NCBI RefSeq assembly: GCF_030264295.1
Contig: NZ_CP127173.1
Coordinates: 255,501-319,500, forward strand
Reading direction: 5' to 3'
Origin: Amycolatopsis nalaikhensis
GTDB lineage: Bacteria; Actinomycetota; Actinomycetes; Mycobacteriales; Pseudonocardiaceae
DNA: 64,000 nucleotides
Part shown: positions 8,446-15,556 of the stretch, piece by piece
Layout: every line of letters starts with the position of its first letter
How positions within the stretch are numbered: the first letter of the stretch is position 1
Translations under genes and position numbers: made by a program
The notes under the pieces: model-generated
Told to the model about the DNA's origin: nothing
What the model saw: only the letters and a program-made list of their open reading frames with translations
Databases searched by the model: none

Positions 8446-10104
8446 GCGAGTGCCTCCGCGATGGGCCCGAGCGCGAGCGCCGGGATGAACGTGAGGGCCG
8501 CGACGAGCACCACCGTGCCGGTGAGCATGGTGGCGAACAGCGGCCCGGTGGTGGGCAGCGTGCCCGCGGTTTCGGGCACCTTCCGTTGCGCGGCCAGGGA
8601 ACCGGCCAGGCACAGCACGGCGAGGATCGGCACGAACCGGCCGATCAGCATGGCGACGGCGAACGACGACTGGAACCAGTCACTCGTCGCGGTCAGCCCG
8701 CCGAACGCGCTGCCGTTGTTGTTGCCGGTCGACGCGTAGCCGTAGAGGACCTCGGACAGGCCGTGCGCGCCCGGGTTGCCCAGCGCGCCCGCCGTGCCCG
8801 GCAGCAGCAGGGCGATGCCGGAGCCGAGGAGCACCACCGTCGGCATCGCCAGCATGGCGATCGCCGCGCAGGTGACCTCGCGCTTGCCGAGCTTCTTGCC
8901 CAGGTACTCCGGCGTGCGCCCGACCATCAGCCCGGCCAGGAACATCGCGATGACGGCGAGGACGAGGATCCCGTAGAGGCCGGTGCCGACGCCGCCCGGC
9001 GAGATCTCGCCGTAGAGCATGTTCAGCAGCGGTCCCCCGCCGCCGAGGCCGGAAAGGCTGTCGTGGGCGCCGTTCACCGCGCCGGTCGACGTGCCCGTGG
9101 TCGTGTCGGCGAACAGCGACGTCAGGCCGATGCCGAACCGCTGTTCCTTGCCCTCCATGCTCGCGCCGGCGGCCAGCGCGGCCGGGTTGCTCGCGTGGGC
9201 TTCGGAAAGCCAGATGATCGCCAGCGAAGCCGCCCACAGCAGCCCCATCACGCCCAGCAGGACGTACCCCTGCTTCGGCTTCCCGACGAGCTTGCCGAAC
9301 GCGCGGGTCAGGCTGACCGGGACCACCAGGATGAGGAACAGCTCGACGAGGTTGCTCCACGCGTTCGGGTTTTCGAACGGGTGGGCGGAGTTGGCGTTGA
9401 AGACGCCGCCGCCGTTGGTGCCGAGCCTCCTTGATCGCCTCCTGGCTCGCCGCCGGGGCGAGGGCGAGCGTGCCGGAGCCGCCGTCGGGGTTGGTGACGG
9501 CGACGCCCGCCTTGAGGCTCTGCACGACGCCGAGCGCGACCAGCACGAGCGCGAACACGAACGCGATCGGCAGCAGCACGCGGACGGTGCCGCGCGTGAG
9601 GTCCACCCAGAAGTTGCCGAGCCGGTCGGTCTCCGCGCGCACGAACCCGCGGACCACCGCGATCGCGACGGCCAGGCCGACCCCGGCCGACAGGAAGTTC
9701 TGCACGGTCAGCCCGGCCATCTGGACGAAGTGGCCCATCGTCGTCTCGGGGACGTAGGACTGCCAGTTCGTGTTGGTGACGAACGAAACCGCCGTGTTGA
9801 ACGCGACGCCGGGGCTCACCGAGCCGCGGCCGAGGCTCCACGGCAGCAGCGGTTGCAGCCGCTGCAGCAGGTAGAGCAGGACGATCGAGACGAACGAGAA
9901 GCCGAGCACGCCCGCGGCGTAGGTCGGCCACCGCTGTTCGGAGCCGGGGTCGACGCGGAAGAGCTTGTACAGGCCCTTCTCGGCCTTCAGGTGCTTCTCG
10001 GTCGTGAAGACGCGCGCCAGGTAGTCGCCGAAAGGCTTGTAGACCACGGCGAGAGCGGCGAGGAGGAGGCCGAGCTGGATGAGCCCGGCCGTCGTGTCGG
10101 ACAT
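8442..10104 (-). pseudogene. kdpA: kdpA, potassium channel-like subunit, frameshifted as read
   Basis: The 5' part (start ATG 10102-10104) gives the KdpA N-terminus through about residue 226, ending QEAIKE. There the frame slips and becomes Arg-rich noise. Removing one base from the CC at 9426-9427 (GG on the coding strand) restores the universally conserved KdpA segment LGTNGGGVFNANSAHPFENP. The frame then runs to the stop at 8442-8444, giving 553 aa, the normal length. Selectivity-filter-type segments (SFVTNTNWQSY; YGYASTGNNNGSAF) are intact on either side. KdpA forms the potassium-conducting subunit. The lesion is a single-base insertion or a sequencing error. Since kdpB, C, D and E are undamaged, error or very recent mutation is more likely than old decay. 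Confidence 0.9.
9426..9427 (-). other. Site of +1 frameshift in kdpA
   Basis: One of these two C residues is surplus relative to the conserved reading frame. On the coding strand the run is AAGGAGGCTCGGC; dropping one G joins KE to LGTN. Both halves read cleanly to this point. Confidence 0.85.
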
Positions 10105-10205
10105 CAGAACTTCTCCGGCCGGATCAGCGCGACGAACAGGTAGCCGAGGAGGCCCAGCGCCAGCAGCCCGCCGACGACGTCGGCCACGGTGCCCGCGCCG
10201 CTCAC
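10104..10205 (-). CDS. kdpF: KdpF, small stabilising subunit of the Kdp ATPase
   Basis: This is a 33-aa single-helix peptide from GTG 10203-10205 (VADVVGGLLALGLLGYLFVALIRPEKF core). The GYLxxALIRPEKF ending is the KdpF signature. KdpF packs between KdpA and KdpB in the membrane. Its start overlaps the stop of the preceding 27-aa ORF as GTGA, and its stop shares one base with the kdpA start (TGATG). Confidence 0.9.
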   Translation of the reverse strand: MSGAGTVADVVGGLLALGLLGYLFVALIRPEKF

Positions 10206-10285
10206 AGCTTCTCCAAGCCGCGCAGCGTCAACGCCAGCACCACGAAAACGCCGATCAGCAGGACGGCGTAAAGCAAGTCGGCCAC
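10202..10285 (-). CDS. 27-aa membrane peptide heading the kdp operon
   Basis: This GTG-initiated ORF (10283-10285) is preceded by GAGAGG at good spacing. It encodes a short hydrophobic peptide (VADLLYAVLLIGVFVVLALT) ending in LRGLEKL, predicted to be one membrane helix. Its TGA overlaps the kdpF GTG in a GTGA junction, so it is the translated first gene of the operon. I believe similar short ORFs precede kdpF in other actinobacteria. Its function is unknown; an accessory helix of the Kdp complex or a coupling leader is possible. Confidence 0.7.
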   Translation of the reverse strand: MADLLYAVLLIGVFVVLALTLRGLEKL

Positions 10286-10608
10286 AGGCACCTCTCAAGA
10301 CGGGTCACCGGGTTCGGTGACCGGACGCGTTCACTGTGCGGGGGCGAGAGCGCCGTCCGGCCCGCGGCTGACGGCCTCTTGATGCGTTCCTGACACGCGT
10401 TAACGCCGCCTTTATGGCTGGTGGCGGCCGTCACGCAAACGTTTGCCCGGTTGTCACCGCATGCGGTTGGTCAGTGACTCACAACACACCGTGTGACCGA
10501 ACAAGTGCGGAACGTGCAATTCGGGCAGACAAGATCGTCATACCGTGTTACACCTGTGTTACCGATAGTTGTATCGGCTAAGCAAATCGTTGGGAGAGGG
10601 GTTTTCCC
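10286..10608. promoter_or_regulatory. Divergent kdp / asnB promoter region
   Basis: No gene is visible in this 323-bp gap. It holds three symmetric elements. The first is a hairpin with arms GGTCACCG (10303-10310) and CGGTGACC (10315-10322), 18 bases ahead of the 27-aa ORF in what would be the kdp leader. The second is the perfect 12-bp palindrome GCAAACGTTTGC (10435-10446). The third is CCGATA/TATCGG (10562-10577) close to asnB. Two GTTAC pentamers, 11 bp apart, lie at 10547 and 10558. The asnB ribosome site GGGAGAGGGG is at 10592-10601. Which element binds KdpE cannot be told from sequence alone. Confidence 0.5.
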
Positions 10609-12450
10609 ATGTGCGGTATCACCGGCTGGGTTTCCTACGACGCCGACCTCACCCGCCGCCAGGACGTGGTCGACGCCATGACGGGGACCATGGCCTGCCG
10701 CGGGCCGGACGACTCGGGCACCTGGGTGCGCACGCACGTCGCGCTGGGCCACCGTCGGCTGGCGATCATCGACCTGCCCGGCGGCCGTCAGCCGATGACG
10801 GTGCGCACGCCGAACGGCGACGTCGCGATGGTCTACAGCGGCGAGGCCTACAACTTCACCGAACTGAAGGAAGAGCTGACGAAGCTCGGCCACACGTGGG
10901 AGACCGACAGCGACACCGAGGTCGTGCTGCACGGCTACCTGCAGTGGGGCGACGAGGTCGTCGACCACCTCAACGGCATGTACGCCTTCGCGATCTGGGA
11001 CGAGCGCGACGACCGGCTCGTCATGATCCGCGACCGGATGGGCATCAAGCCGTTCTACTACTACCCGACGCCCGACGGCGTCCTGTTCGGCTCCGAGCCG
11101 AAGGCGATCCTGGCCAACCCGATCGCGAAGAAGGTCGTCGACACCGAGGGCCTGCGCGAGCTGATGGCGTTCACCAAGCGGCCCGGCTGGTCGCTGTGGA
11201 AGGGCATGGAAGAGGTCCAGCCCGGCACGATCGTCACGGTTTCGCGCGAGGGCATCCGCACTCGCACGTACTGGAAGCTGGACGCGAAGCAGCACACCGA
11301 CGACCAGGAGACGACGGTCGCGCGCGTGCGCGAGCTGATGACCGACATCGTCAACCGGCAGCTCGTCGCCGACGTGCCCCGCTGCGTGCTGCTGTCGGGC
11401 GGGCTCGACTCGAGCGCCGTCACCGGGCTCGCGGCCGCGCGGCTGGCCGAACAGGGCGAGCAGCTGCGGACGTTCTCGGTCGACTTCTTCGGCCAGGAGG
11501 AGAACTTCAAGCCGGACGAGATGCGCGACACCGCGGACTCGCCGTTCGTGCGGGACGTCGCCCGCCTGGTGAACTCCGCGCACGAAGACGTCATGCTCAA
11601 CCCGGGCGACCTGACCGACCCCGAGGTGCGGCGCGCGGTGCTGCGGGCCCGGGACATCCCGGCCGGCCTCGGCGACATGGACACGTCGCTGTACCTGCTG
11701 TTCAAGGCGATCCGCGGCCAGTCGACGGTGGCGCTGTCGGGCGAGTCGGCCGACGAGGTGTTCGGCGGCTACCGCTGGTTCCACGACGAGAAGGCGGTCA
11801 ACGCGGACACGTTCCCGTGGCTGGCGTTCCGGACGTCGATGATGGACGAGCGGGCCTCGCTGTACACGACCGAGCTGCGGCGGAAGCTGGACCTCGAGTC
11901 GTACGTCGCCGACCAGTACGCCACGGCGGTCGCGTCGGTCGAGCACCTGGACGGCGAGTCCGAGCGCGAGGCGCGGATGCGGACGATCTGCCACCTGCAC
12001 CTGACCCGGTTCGTGCGGATGCTGCTGGACCGCAAGGACCGCGCGTCGATGGCGGTGGGGCTCGAGGTCCGCGTGCCGTTCTGCGACCACCGGCTGGTCG
12101 AGTACGTGTACAACACGCCATGGTCGCTGAAGACGTTCGACGGCCGCGAGAAGAGCCTCCTGCGCCACGCGACCAAGCACGTGCTGCCGGACTCGGTGCG
12201 CGACCGGGTGAAGAGCCCGTACCCGTCGACGCAGGACCCCGGCTACGCGGCGGCGCTGCAGCAGCAGGTCAAGGAGGTCCTCGCCGAGCCGGGCCACGAG
12301 GTGTTCGGCCTGGTGGACAAGGCGTGGGCGCACCGGGTGTCCGAAGTGGACCCGGCGACCATGGCACCGGCGGCCCGCGTCGGCCTGGACCGGCTGCTCG
12401 ACCTGTACCACTGGCTGGAGATGTACCACCCGACGCTCGAGCTCGCTTGA
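10609..12450 (+). CDS. asnB: Asparagine synthetase (glutamine-hydrolysing)
   Basis: This is a 613-aa class II glutamine amidotransferase/asparagine synthetase. The mature N-terminus begins with the nucleophile Cys2 (MCGITGW). The glutaminase domain carries RGPDDSG, HRRLAIIDL, YNFTELKEEL and the GMYAFAIWD segment. The synthetase domain has the pyrophosphate loop SGGLDSS near residue 263. Later motifs are SGESADEVFGGY and RKDRASMAVGLEVRVPFCDH. It converts aspartate, glutamine and ATP to asparagine. Members of this family also amidate other carboxylates, and no neighbour points to a special substrate. The long actinobacterial form matches the family length. Confidence 0.92.
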   Translation: MCGITGWVSYDADLTRRQDVVDAMTGTMACRGPDDSGTWVRTHVALGHRRLAIIDLPGGRQPMTVRTPNGDVAMVYSGEAYNFTELKEELTKLGHTWETDSDTEVVLHGYLQWGDEVVDHLNGMYAFAIWDERDDRLVMIRDRMGIKPFYYYPTPDGVLFGSEPKAILANPIAKKVVDTEGLRELMAFTKRPGWSLWKGMEEVQPGTIVTVSREGIRTRTYWKLDAKQHTDDQETTVARVRELMTDIVNRQLVADVPRCVLLSGGLDSSAVTGLAAARLAEQGEQLRTFSVDFFGQEENFKPDEMRDTADSPFVRDVARLVNSAHEDVMLNPGDLTDPEVRRAVLRARDIPAGLGDMDTSLYLLFKAIRGQSTVALSGESADEVFGGYRWFHDEKAVNADTFPWLAFRTSMMDERASLYTTELRRKLDLESYVADQYATAVASVEHLDGESEREARMRTICHLHLTRFVRMLLDRKDRASMAVGLEVRVPFCDHRLVEYVYNTPWSLKTFDGREKSLLRHATKHVLPDSVRDRVKSPYPSTQDPGYAAALQQQVKEVLAEPGHEVFGLVDKAWAHRVSEVDPATMAPAARVGLDRLLDLYHWLEMYHPTLELA

Positions 12451-12484
12451 CCTCGAGTGCCCTTGAGGTGTGAGCCTGGGCGGC

Positions 12485-12799
12485 ATGAAGGTGCTGCTGT
12501 TCGGCCGCAACCCGGCCACGGTCTCGAGGGTGACGGCGGCGCTGTCCGCGGCGGGTCTCGCCGCGGACGGCGTCGTTTCGGAGGAGGCGGCGTTGTCCCG
12601 CCTCGGCTTGGTGGACGCGCTGGTGCTGGGCGCGGGAGTGGTGGGTGAGCTGCGGGAGCGGGTGACGGCTGCGGCAGTGCGGCACGGCGTGGTGTGGGTG
12701 CAGGGGCCGCACATCCTGCCGTCGCGGGACGCGCGGGAGTACGTGCGGACGGAGATCCTCCCGCGGCTGGCGGCGGCCGGATCCCACCGGAACGGTTAG
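12485..12799 (+). CDS. Small hypothetical protein, receiver-like fold
   Basis: This is a 104-aa protein from ATG 12485 (MKVLLFGRNPATVSRVTAAL); a GTG at 12470 would add five residues, and neither start has an ideal ribosome site. The pattern of short hydrophobic strands and helices resembles a receiver or Rossmann-like half domain, but no phospho-acceptor or nucleotide motif is present. It follows asnB by 34 bases and may be co-transcribed with it. I do not recognise a named family. Confidence 0.55.
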   Translation: MKVLLFGRNPATVSRVTAALSAAGLAADGVVSEEAALSRLGLVDALVLGAGVVGELRERVTAAAVRHGVVWVQGPHILPSRDAREYVRTEILPRLAAAGSHRNG

Positions 12800-12838
12800 A
12801 CTCGGCGCGCTCGATCCGCCACGCGCCGGGAGGCCGTC

Positions 12839-13351
12839 TTGGAGCTGACGATCGGCGGTGCCGCGTACCCGGTCCGGCAGGACTTCGCGGACTTCGGCGC
12901 GGACGTCCTCGACAGCCGGATCGCGGTCTTGGCGACGCCGTTCGACGCCGTCTCGGCACTCGACCACGTCGAACGGCTGTGGGACGTGCTCAAGCGGCGC
13001 CTGGACGAGAACACGGCTTTCGCGGCGGCCGCCGAAGGCACCGAACTGTGGTGCCTGAGCTGTGGTTTCCGGTACTCCTACCAGGTCCTCCAGCTGCGCG
13101 ACCTGGCCCGCGAGGGACGCCGGGTGGGCGGAACGGCCGCGAACCAGGGGCGCACCGAGGAGATCCTCTCGATGAGTTCGGCGTGCGTCGAGTGCGGCGG
13201 GCGAGAGGCGGCCTGGGTCCACTTCCCGCCGGGCACGCGGCCGCCTGAGCCGACTTCGCCCGCGCCAGGGAAGAACACCAAAGTCGTGCTCGCCATCGCG
13301 AGCGCGATTGTCCTCGTCGCCGTGGTCCTGGTGATCGTCTTGGTCGCCTAG
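12839..13351 (+). CDS. Hypothetical zinc-ribbon-like protein with C-terminal membrane anchor
   Basis: This is a 170-aa protein with a TTG start at 12839-12841, preceded by GGGAGG at five-base spacing. The middle has two CxxC pairs (CLSCG and CVECG) about 45 residues apart, consistent with one zinc-binding site. The last 25 residues form a strong membrane helix (VVLAIASAIVLVAVVLVIVL) ending the protein, so it looks tail-anchored with the domain in the cytoplasm. No family is recognised. It lies 40 bases past the preceding small gene. Confidence 0.6.
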   Translation: MELTIGGAAYPVRQDFADFGADVLDSRIAVLATPFDAVSALDHVERLWDVLKRRLDENTAFAAAAEGTELWCLSCGFRYSYQVLQLRDLAREGRRVGGTAANQGRTEEILSMSSACVECGGREAAWVHFPPGTRPPEPTSPAPGKNTKVVLAIASAIVLVAVVLVIVLVA

Positions 13352-13500
13352 ACCCGGCGCGCGCCCAGGACCGCCGCGGTCGGCGGGGGTGCGAGCGGTA
13401 GCAGGAACCGTTCCGCAACCGCCGGTCGCCTAAACCTCCGCGCGCACCCGGGACCGCCGCGGCCGGCCGAGTGCCCGCAGGAACCGCACGTACGGCGACC
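13342..13500. repeat. Imperfect tandem duplication at the end of the SRPBCC gene
   Basis: The segment from 13342 (GGTCGCCTAGACCC...) is repeated from 13424 (GGTCGCCTAAACCT...). About 60 to 75 positions align well, sharing CGCGCGC, GGACCGCCGCGG and GCAGGAACCG blocks. The downstream copy contains the stop and last codons of the minus-strand SRPBCC gene; the other copy is a decayed duplicate past its end. Confidence 0.5.
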
Positions 13501-13921
13501 ACCGCACCGGCCGCGCCACCGCTCCGGTCAGCGCCAGCTCCGCCCGGTCCAGCAGCTGCTCCAGCAGCGCGTCGTGCATCGGGCGGAAGAACAACGGCCA
13601 GCTCAGCCGCGCCGAGCCGTGCAGCGTCGCCTCCAGCACGTGCGTCAGCGTGCCGTCCGCGATCAGGAACTCGTGGTGCCCGTGGACGCCCGCCGGCGCC
13701 GTGAAGCGGAACCGCAGCCGTGTCGGCGTCACCTCCTCCAGCACGTACCGGACCGGGCCGTGACCGGCCGGGGTGCCCGGGACGCGCGGGCCGTCCAGGC
13801 GGGTCGGCGGCCAGTCGGCGACCGGCCACAGGCGGTCCTCCGGGGTGCCGAGCGTTTCCAGCAGCGGCACCAAGGCGTCCGAAGCCACCGGGAACCGCCG
13901 GGTGTGGACGTTGCGGACCAT
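13430..13921 (-). CDS. SRPBCC-family protein
   Basis: This is a 163-aa protein with the START/SRPBCC ligand-pocket pattern. An N-terminal strand (MVRNVHTRRFPVASDALVPLLETLG) and PEDRLWPVADWPP come first, then alternating strands (VRYVLEEVTPTRLRFRFTAPAGVHGHHEFLI). A C-terminal helix ends the protein (PLFFRPMHDALLEQLLDRAELAL). Its start has a strong GGGAGGG site. It is divergent from a TetR regulator, with two inverted repeats between them, so it is probably that regulator's target. The ligand is unknown. Confidence 0.7.
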   Translation of the reverse strand: MVRNVHTRRFPVASDALVPLLETLGTPEDRLWPVADWPPTRLDGPRVPGTPAGHGPVRYVLEEVTPTRLRFRFTAPAGVHGHHEFLIADGTLTHVLEATLHGSARLSWPLFFRPMHDALLEQLLDRAELALTGAVARPVRWSPYVRFLRALGRPRRSRVRAEV

Positions 13922-13936
13922 CGTCGAGCCCTCCCG

Positions 13937-13980
13937 TTCTGGAGACTGTCCTCCAGAACATAGTAGAGGATAGTCTCTAC
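13937..13980. promoter_or_regulatory. Twin inverted-repeat operators between SRPBCC and TetR genes
   Basis: TTCTGGAG (13937-13944) pairs with CTCCAGAA (13951-13958), and GTAGAG (13963-13968) pairs with CTCTAC (13975-13980). Both have six-base spacers. In addition GAGACTGTCCTC (13942-13953) and GAGGATAGTCTC (13966-13977) are inverted copies of one 12-mer with one mismatch. The second site ends three bases before the TetR ATG, which fits autorepression. Confidence 0.65.
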
Positions 13981-13983
13981 AAC

Positions 13984-14565
13984 ATGGGCCGTCCCGCGAC
14001 GCACACCACGCAGCAGTTCCTCGACGCCGCCACGAAGCTCTTCGCCGACGGCGGCGCGCGGGCCGTCACCATGGCCGCCACCGCCAAGGCCGCCGGCGCC
14101 CCCAACGGCTCGATCTACCACCGCTTCCCCGACCGCCCGGCCCTGCTGTCGGCGCTGTGGCTGAGCACCGTCGGCGACTTCCAGGACACCTTCACCCAGG
14201 CCCTCGGCGACGCGACGACGCTCGACGCCGCCGTCGAGGCCGCGACCAGCGTCGTCCACTGGTGCCGCAAGCACCCCGACGGCGGCCGCGTCCTCGACGC
14301 GGGCAAGCAGGCCTTCGGTCCCGCCGACTGGTCACCGGAAGCGCGGAAAGCCGTGGCCGAGGGCGAAACCGACCTGCGCAAGGCCCTCAAGGCCGCCACC
14401 GTGAACCTGCCGCCGCTCACCGGCTGCACCGGCGAAGACGTCGTCCTGGCCCTGGTCGAGATCCCCCGCGCGGTCGTCCACCGCTACCTGTCCACCGGCC
14501 GCACGCCGCCGCCGAAGGCCGTCACCCTCGTGGAACGCGCCGTCCGGAAGCTGCTCAGCGCCTGA
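13984..14565 (+). CDS. TetR/AcrR family transcriptional regulator
   Basis: This is a 193-aa TetR protein. The helix-turn-helix lies at about residues 8-52 (QQFLDAATKLFADGGARAVT; TAKAAGAPNGSIYHRFPDRPALL), followed by a helical sensor domain. The start is ATG 13984, immediately after a palindromic operator and without a clear ribosome site; a leaderless mRNA is possible. Upstream in-frame extension would run through the divergent gene and is rejected. Its last 11 bp overlap the 3' end of the convergent Gfo/Idh gene. It probably controls the SRPBCC gene and itself. Confidence 0.88.
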   Translation: MGRPATHTTQQFLDAATKLFADGGARAVTMAATAKAAGAPNGSIYHRFPDRPALLSALWLSTVGDFQDTFTQALGDATTLDAAVEAATSVVHWCRKHPDGGRVLDAGKQAFGPADWSPEARKAVAEGETDLRKALKAATVNLPPLTGCTGEDVVLALVEIPRAVVHRYLSTGRTPPPKAVTLVERAVRKLLSA

Positions 14566-15556
14566 CCTCCGCCAGCTCCACCGGACGCCTTTCGCGTCGC
14601 GAGACCTCGCACGCCTCCGCGATGTAGAACGCCTCGAGCGCATCCGCCGCGACGCACGGCGAAGGCGCCCGGCCCGCGACGACGTCCAGGAACGCCCGCA
14701 GTTCCGTCGTGTACGCGGGCCGGAAGCGCTCCATGAACCCCGGGTACGCGGGCCCGGGCAGGGGCGCCACTCCCGGCTCGACCGAGCGCAGCGGCGACCG
14801 GTCGTCCAGGCCGACGACCACGCCGGACACCGAGCCCAGGACGTCGAGCCGCACGTCGTAGCCCGCGCCGTTGTAGCGGGTCAGCGACACCGTCGCCAAG
14901 GTTCCGTCGTCCAGGGTGAGCGTCGCCGCCGCCGTGTCGACGTCGCCCGCGTCGACGAAGAACTGCTCCCCGCGGTTGGCGCCGATCGCGTACACCTCGG
15001 TGACCTCGCGGCCGCTCACCCAGCGGATGATGTCGAAGTCGTGGACGCCGCAGTCGCGGAACAGGCCACCCGAGTGGGCGACGTACTCCGCCGGCGGGGG
15101 CGCCGGGTCGAACGTCGTCGCCCGCAGCGTGTGCAGCCAGCCCAGCTCGCCGGACGCGACCGCCGCCCGCGCCGCCGCGTAGCCCGCGTCGAACCGGCGC
15201 TGGAACCCGATCTGGACCGGCACGTCCGACGCGCCGATGCGGTCGATGACCGCGAGGGTGCCGGGGATGTCCGCGGCGACCGGCTTCTCGCAGAACACCG
15301 GGATCCCCGCGTCGACCGCCGCGATGATCAGGCCCGGGTGCGCGTCGGTGGCCGCCGTGACGACCAGCCCGTCCAAGCCCGCGGCGAACAACGCGTCCAG
15401 CGAAGGCGCCGCCTCGACCCCGAGCTTCGCGGCGGCGGACGCGGCGCGCGCGGTGTCGACGTCGGCCACGACGACCGATTCGACCTCTTCGAAGCCCTTC
15501 AGCGTCTCCGCGTGCGCGGTGCCGATCCGGCCGGTGCCCGCCAGTCCCAACCTCAT
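14555..15556 (-). CDS. iolG: Gfo/Idh/MocA oxidoreductase, probable myo-inositol 2-dehydrogenase
   Basis: This is a 333-aa NAD-dependent oxidoreductase. The N-terminal Rossmann motif is GLAGTGRIGTAHAETL. The conserved EKP motif follows (VFCEKPVA), and then the C-terminal substrate domain with HSGGLFRDCGVHDFDIIRWVSG, in which the D-H pair is catalytic in this family. The start ATG overlaps the lacI stop as ATGA, so it is co-expressed with the regulator. Its place opposite iolE/C/B/D makes inositol dehydrogenase the best guess. Family members oxidise many sugars and polyols, so the substrate is inferred. Confidence 0.75.
   Translation of the reverse strand: MRLGLAGTGRIGTAHAETLKGFEEVESVVVADVDTARAASAAAKLGVEAAPSLDALFAAGLDGLVVTAATDAHPGLIIAAVDAGIPVFCEKPVAADIPGTLAVIDRIGASDVPVQIGFQRRFDAGYAAARAAVASGELGWLHTLRATTFDPAPPPAEYVAHSGGLFRDCGVHDFDIIRWVSGREVTEVYAIGANRGEQFFVDAGDVDTAAATLTLDDGTLATVSLTRYNGAGYDVRLDVLGSVSGVVVGLDDRSPLRSVEPGVAPLPGPAYPGFMERFRPAYTTELRAFLDVVAGRAPSPCVAADALEAFYIAEACEVSRRERRPVELAEVRR

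Noticed and set aside
3210..8739. Very long plus-strand open frames (876 and 983 codons) opposite kdpD, kdpC, kdpB and kdpA
   Set aside because: They are antisense shadows of high-GC codon bias: rich in Arg, Gly, His and Asp-type low-complexity, with no domain, while the minus strand encodes clear Kdp proteins.
9420..9432. Programmed frameshift in kdpA
   Set aside because: KdpA is not known to use recoding, there is no slippery heptamer or following structure that I can identify, and both halves are needed in one chain.
10286..10330. Cyclic di-AMP riboswitch in the kdp leader
   Set aside because: Only a single short hairpin is present; the conserved multi-helix ydaO-type fold is not recognisable.
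10547..10562. GlnR box upstream of asnB
   Set aside because: GTTAC-N6-GTTAC has the right period but lacks the GAAAC half-sites of the usual consensus, so it is kept as an observation only.
10471..12714. A 747-codon minus-strand frame opposite asnB
   Set aside because: It has antisense composition with no motif; asnB on the other strand is complete and has a ribosome site.
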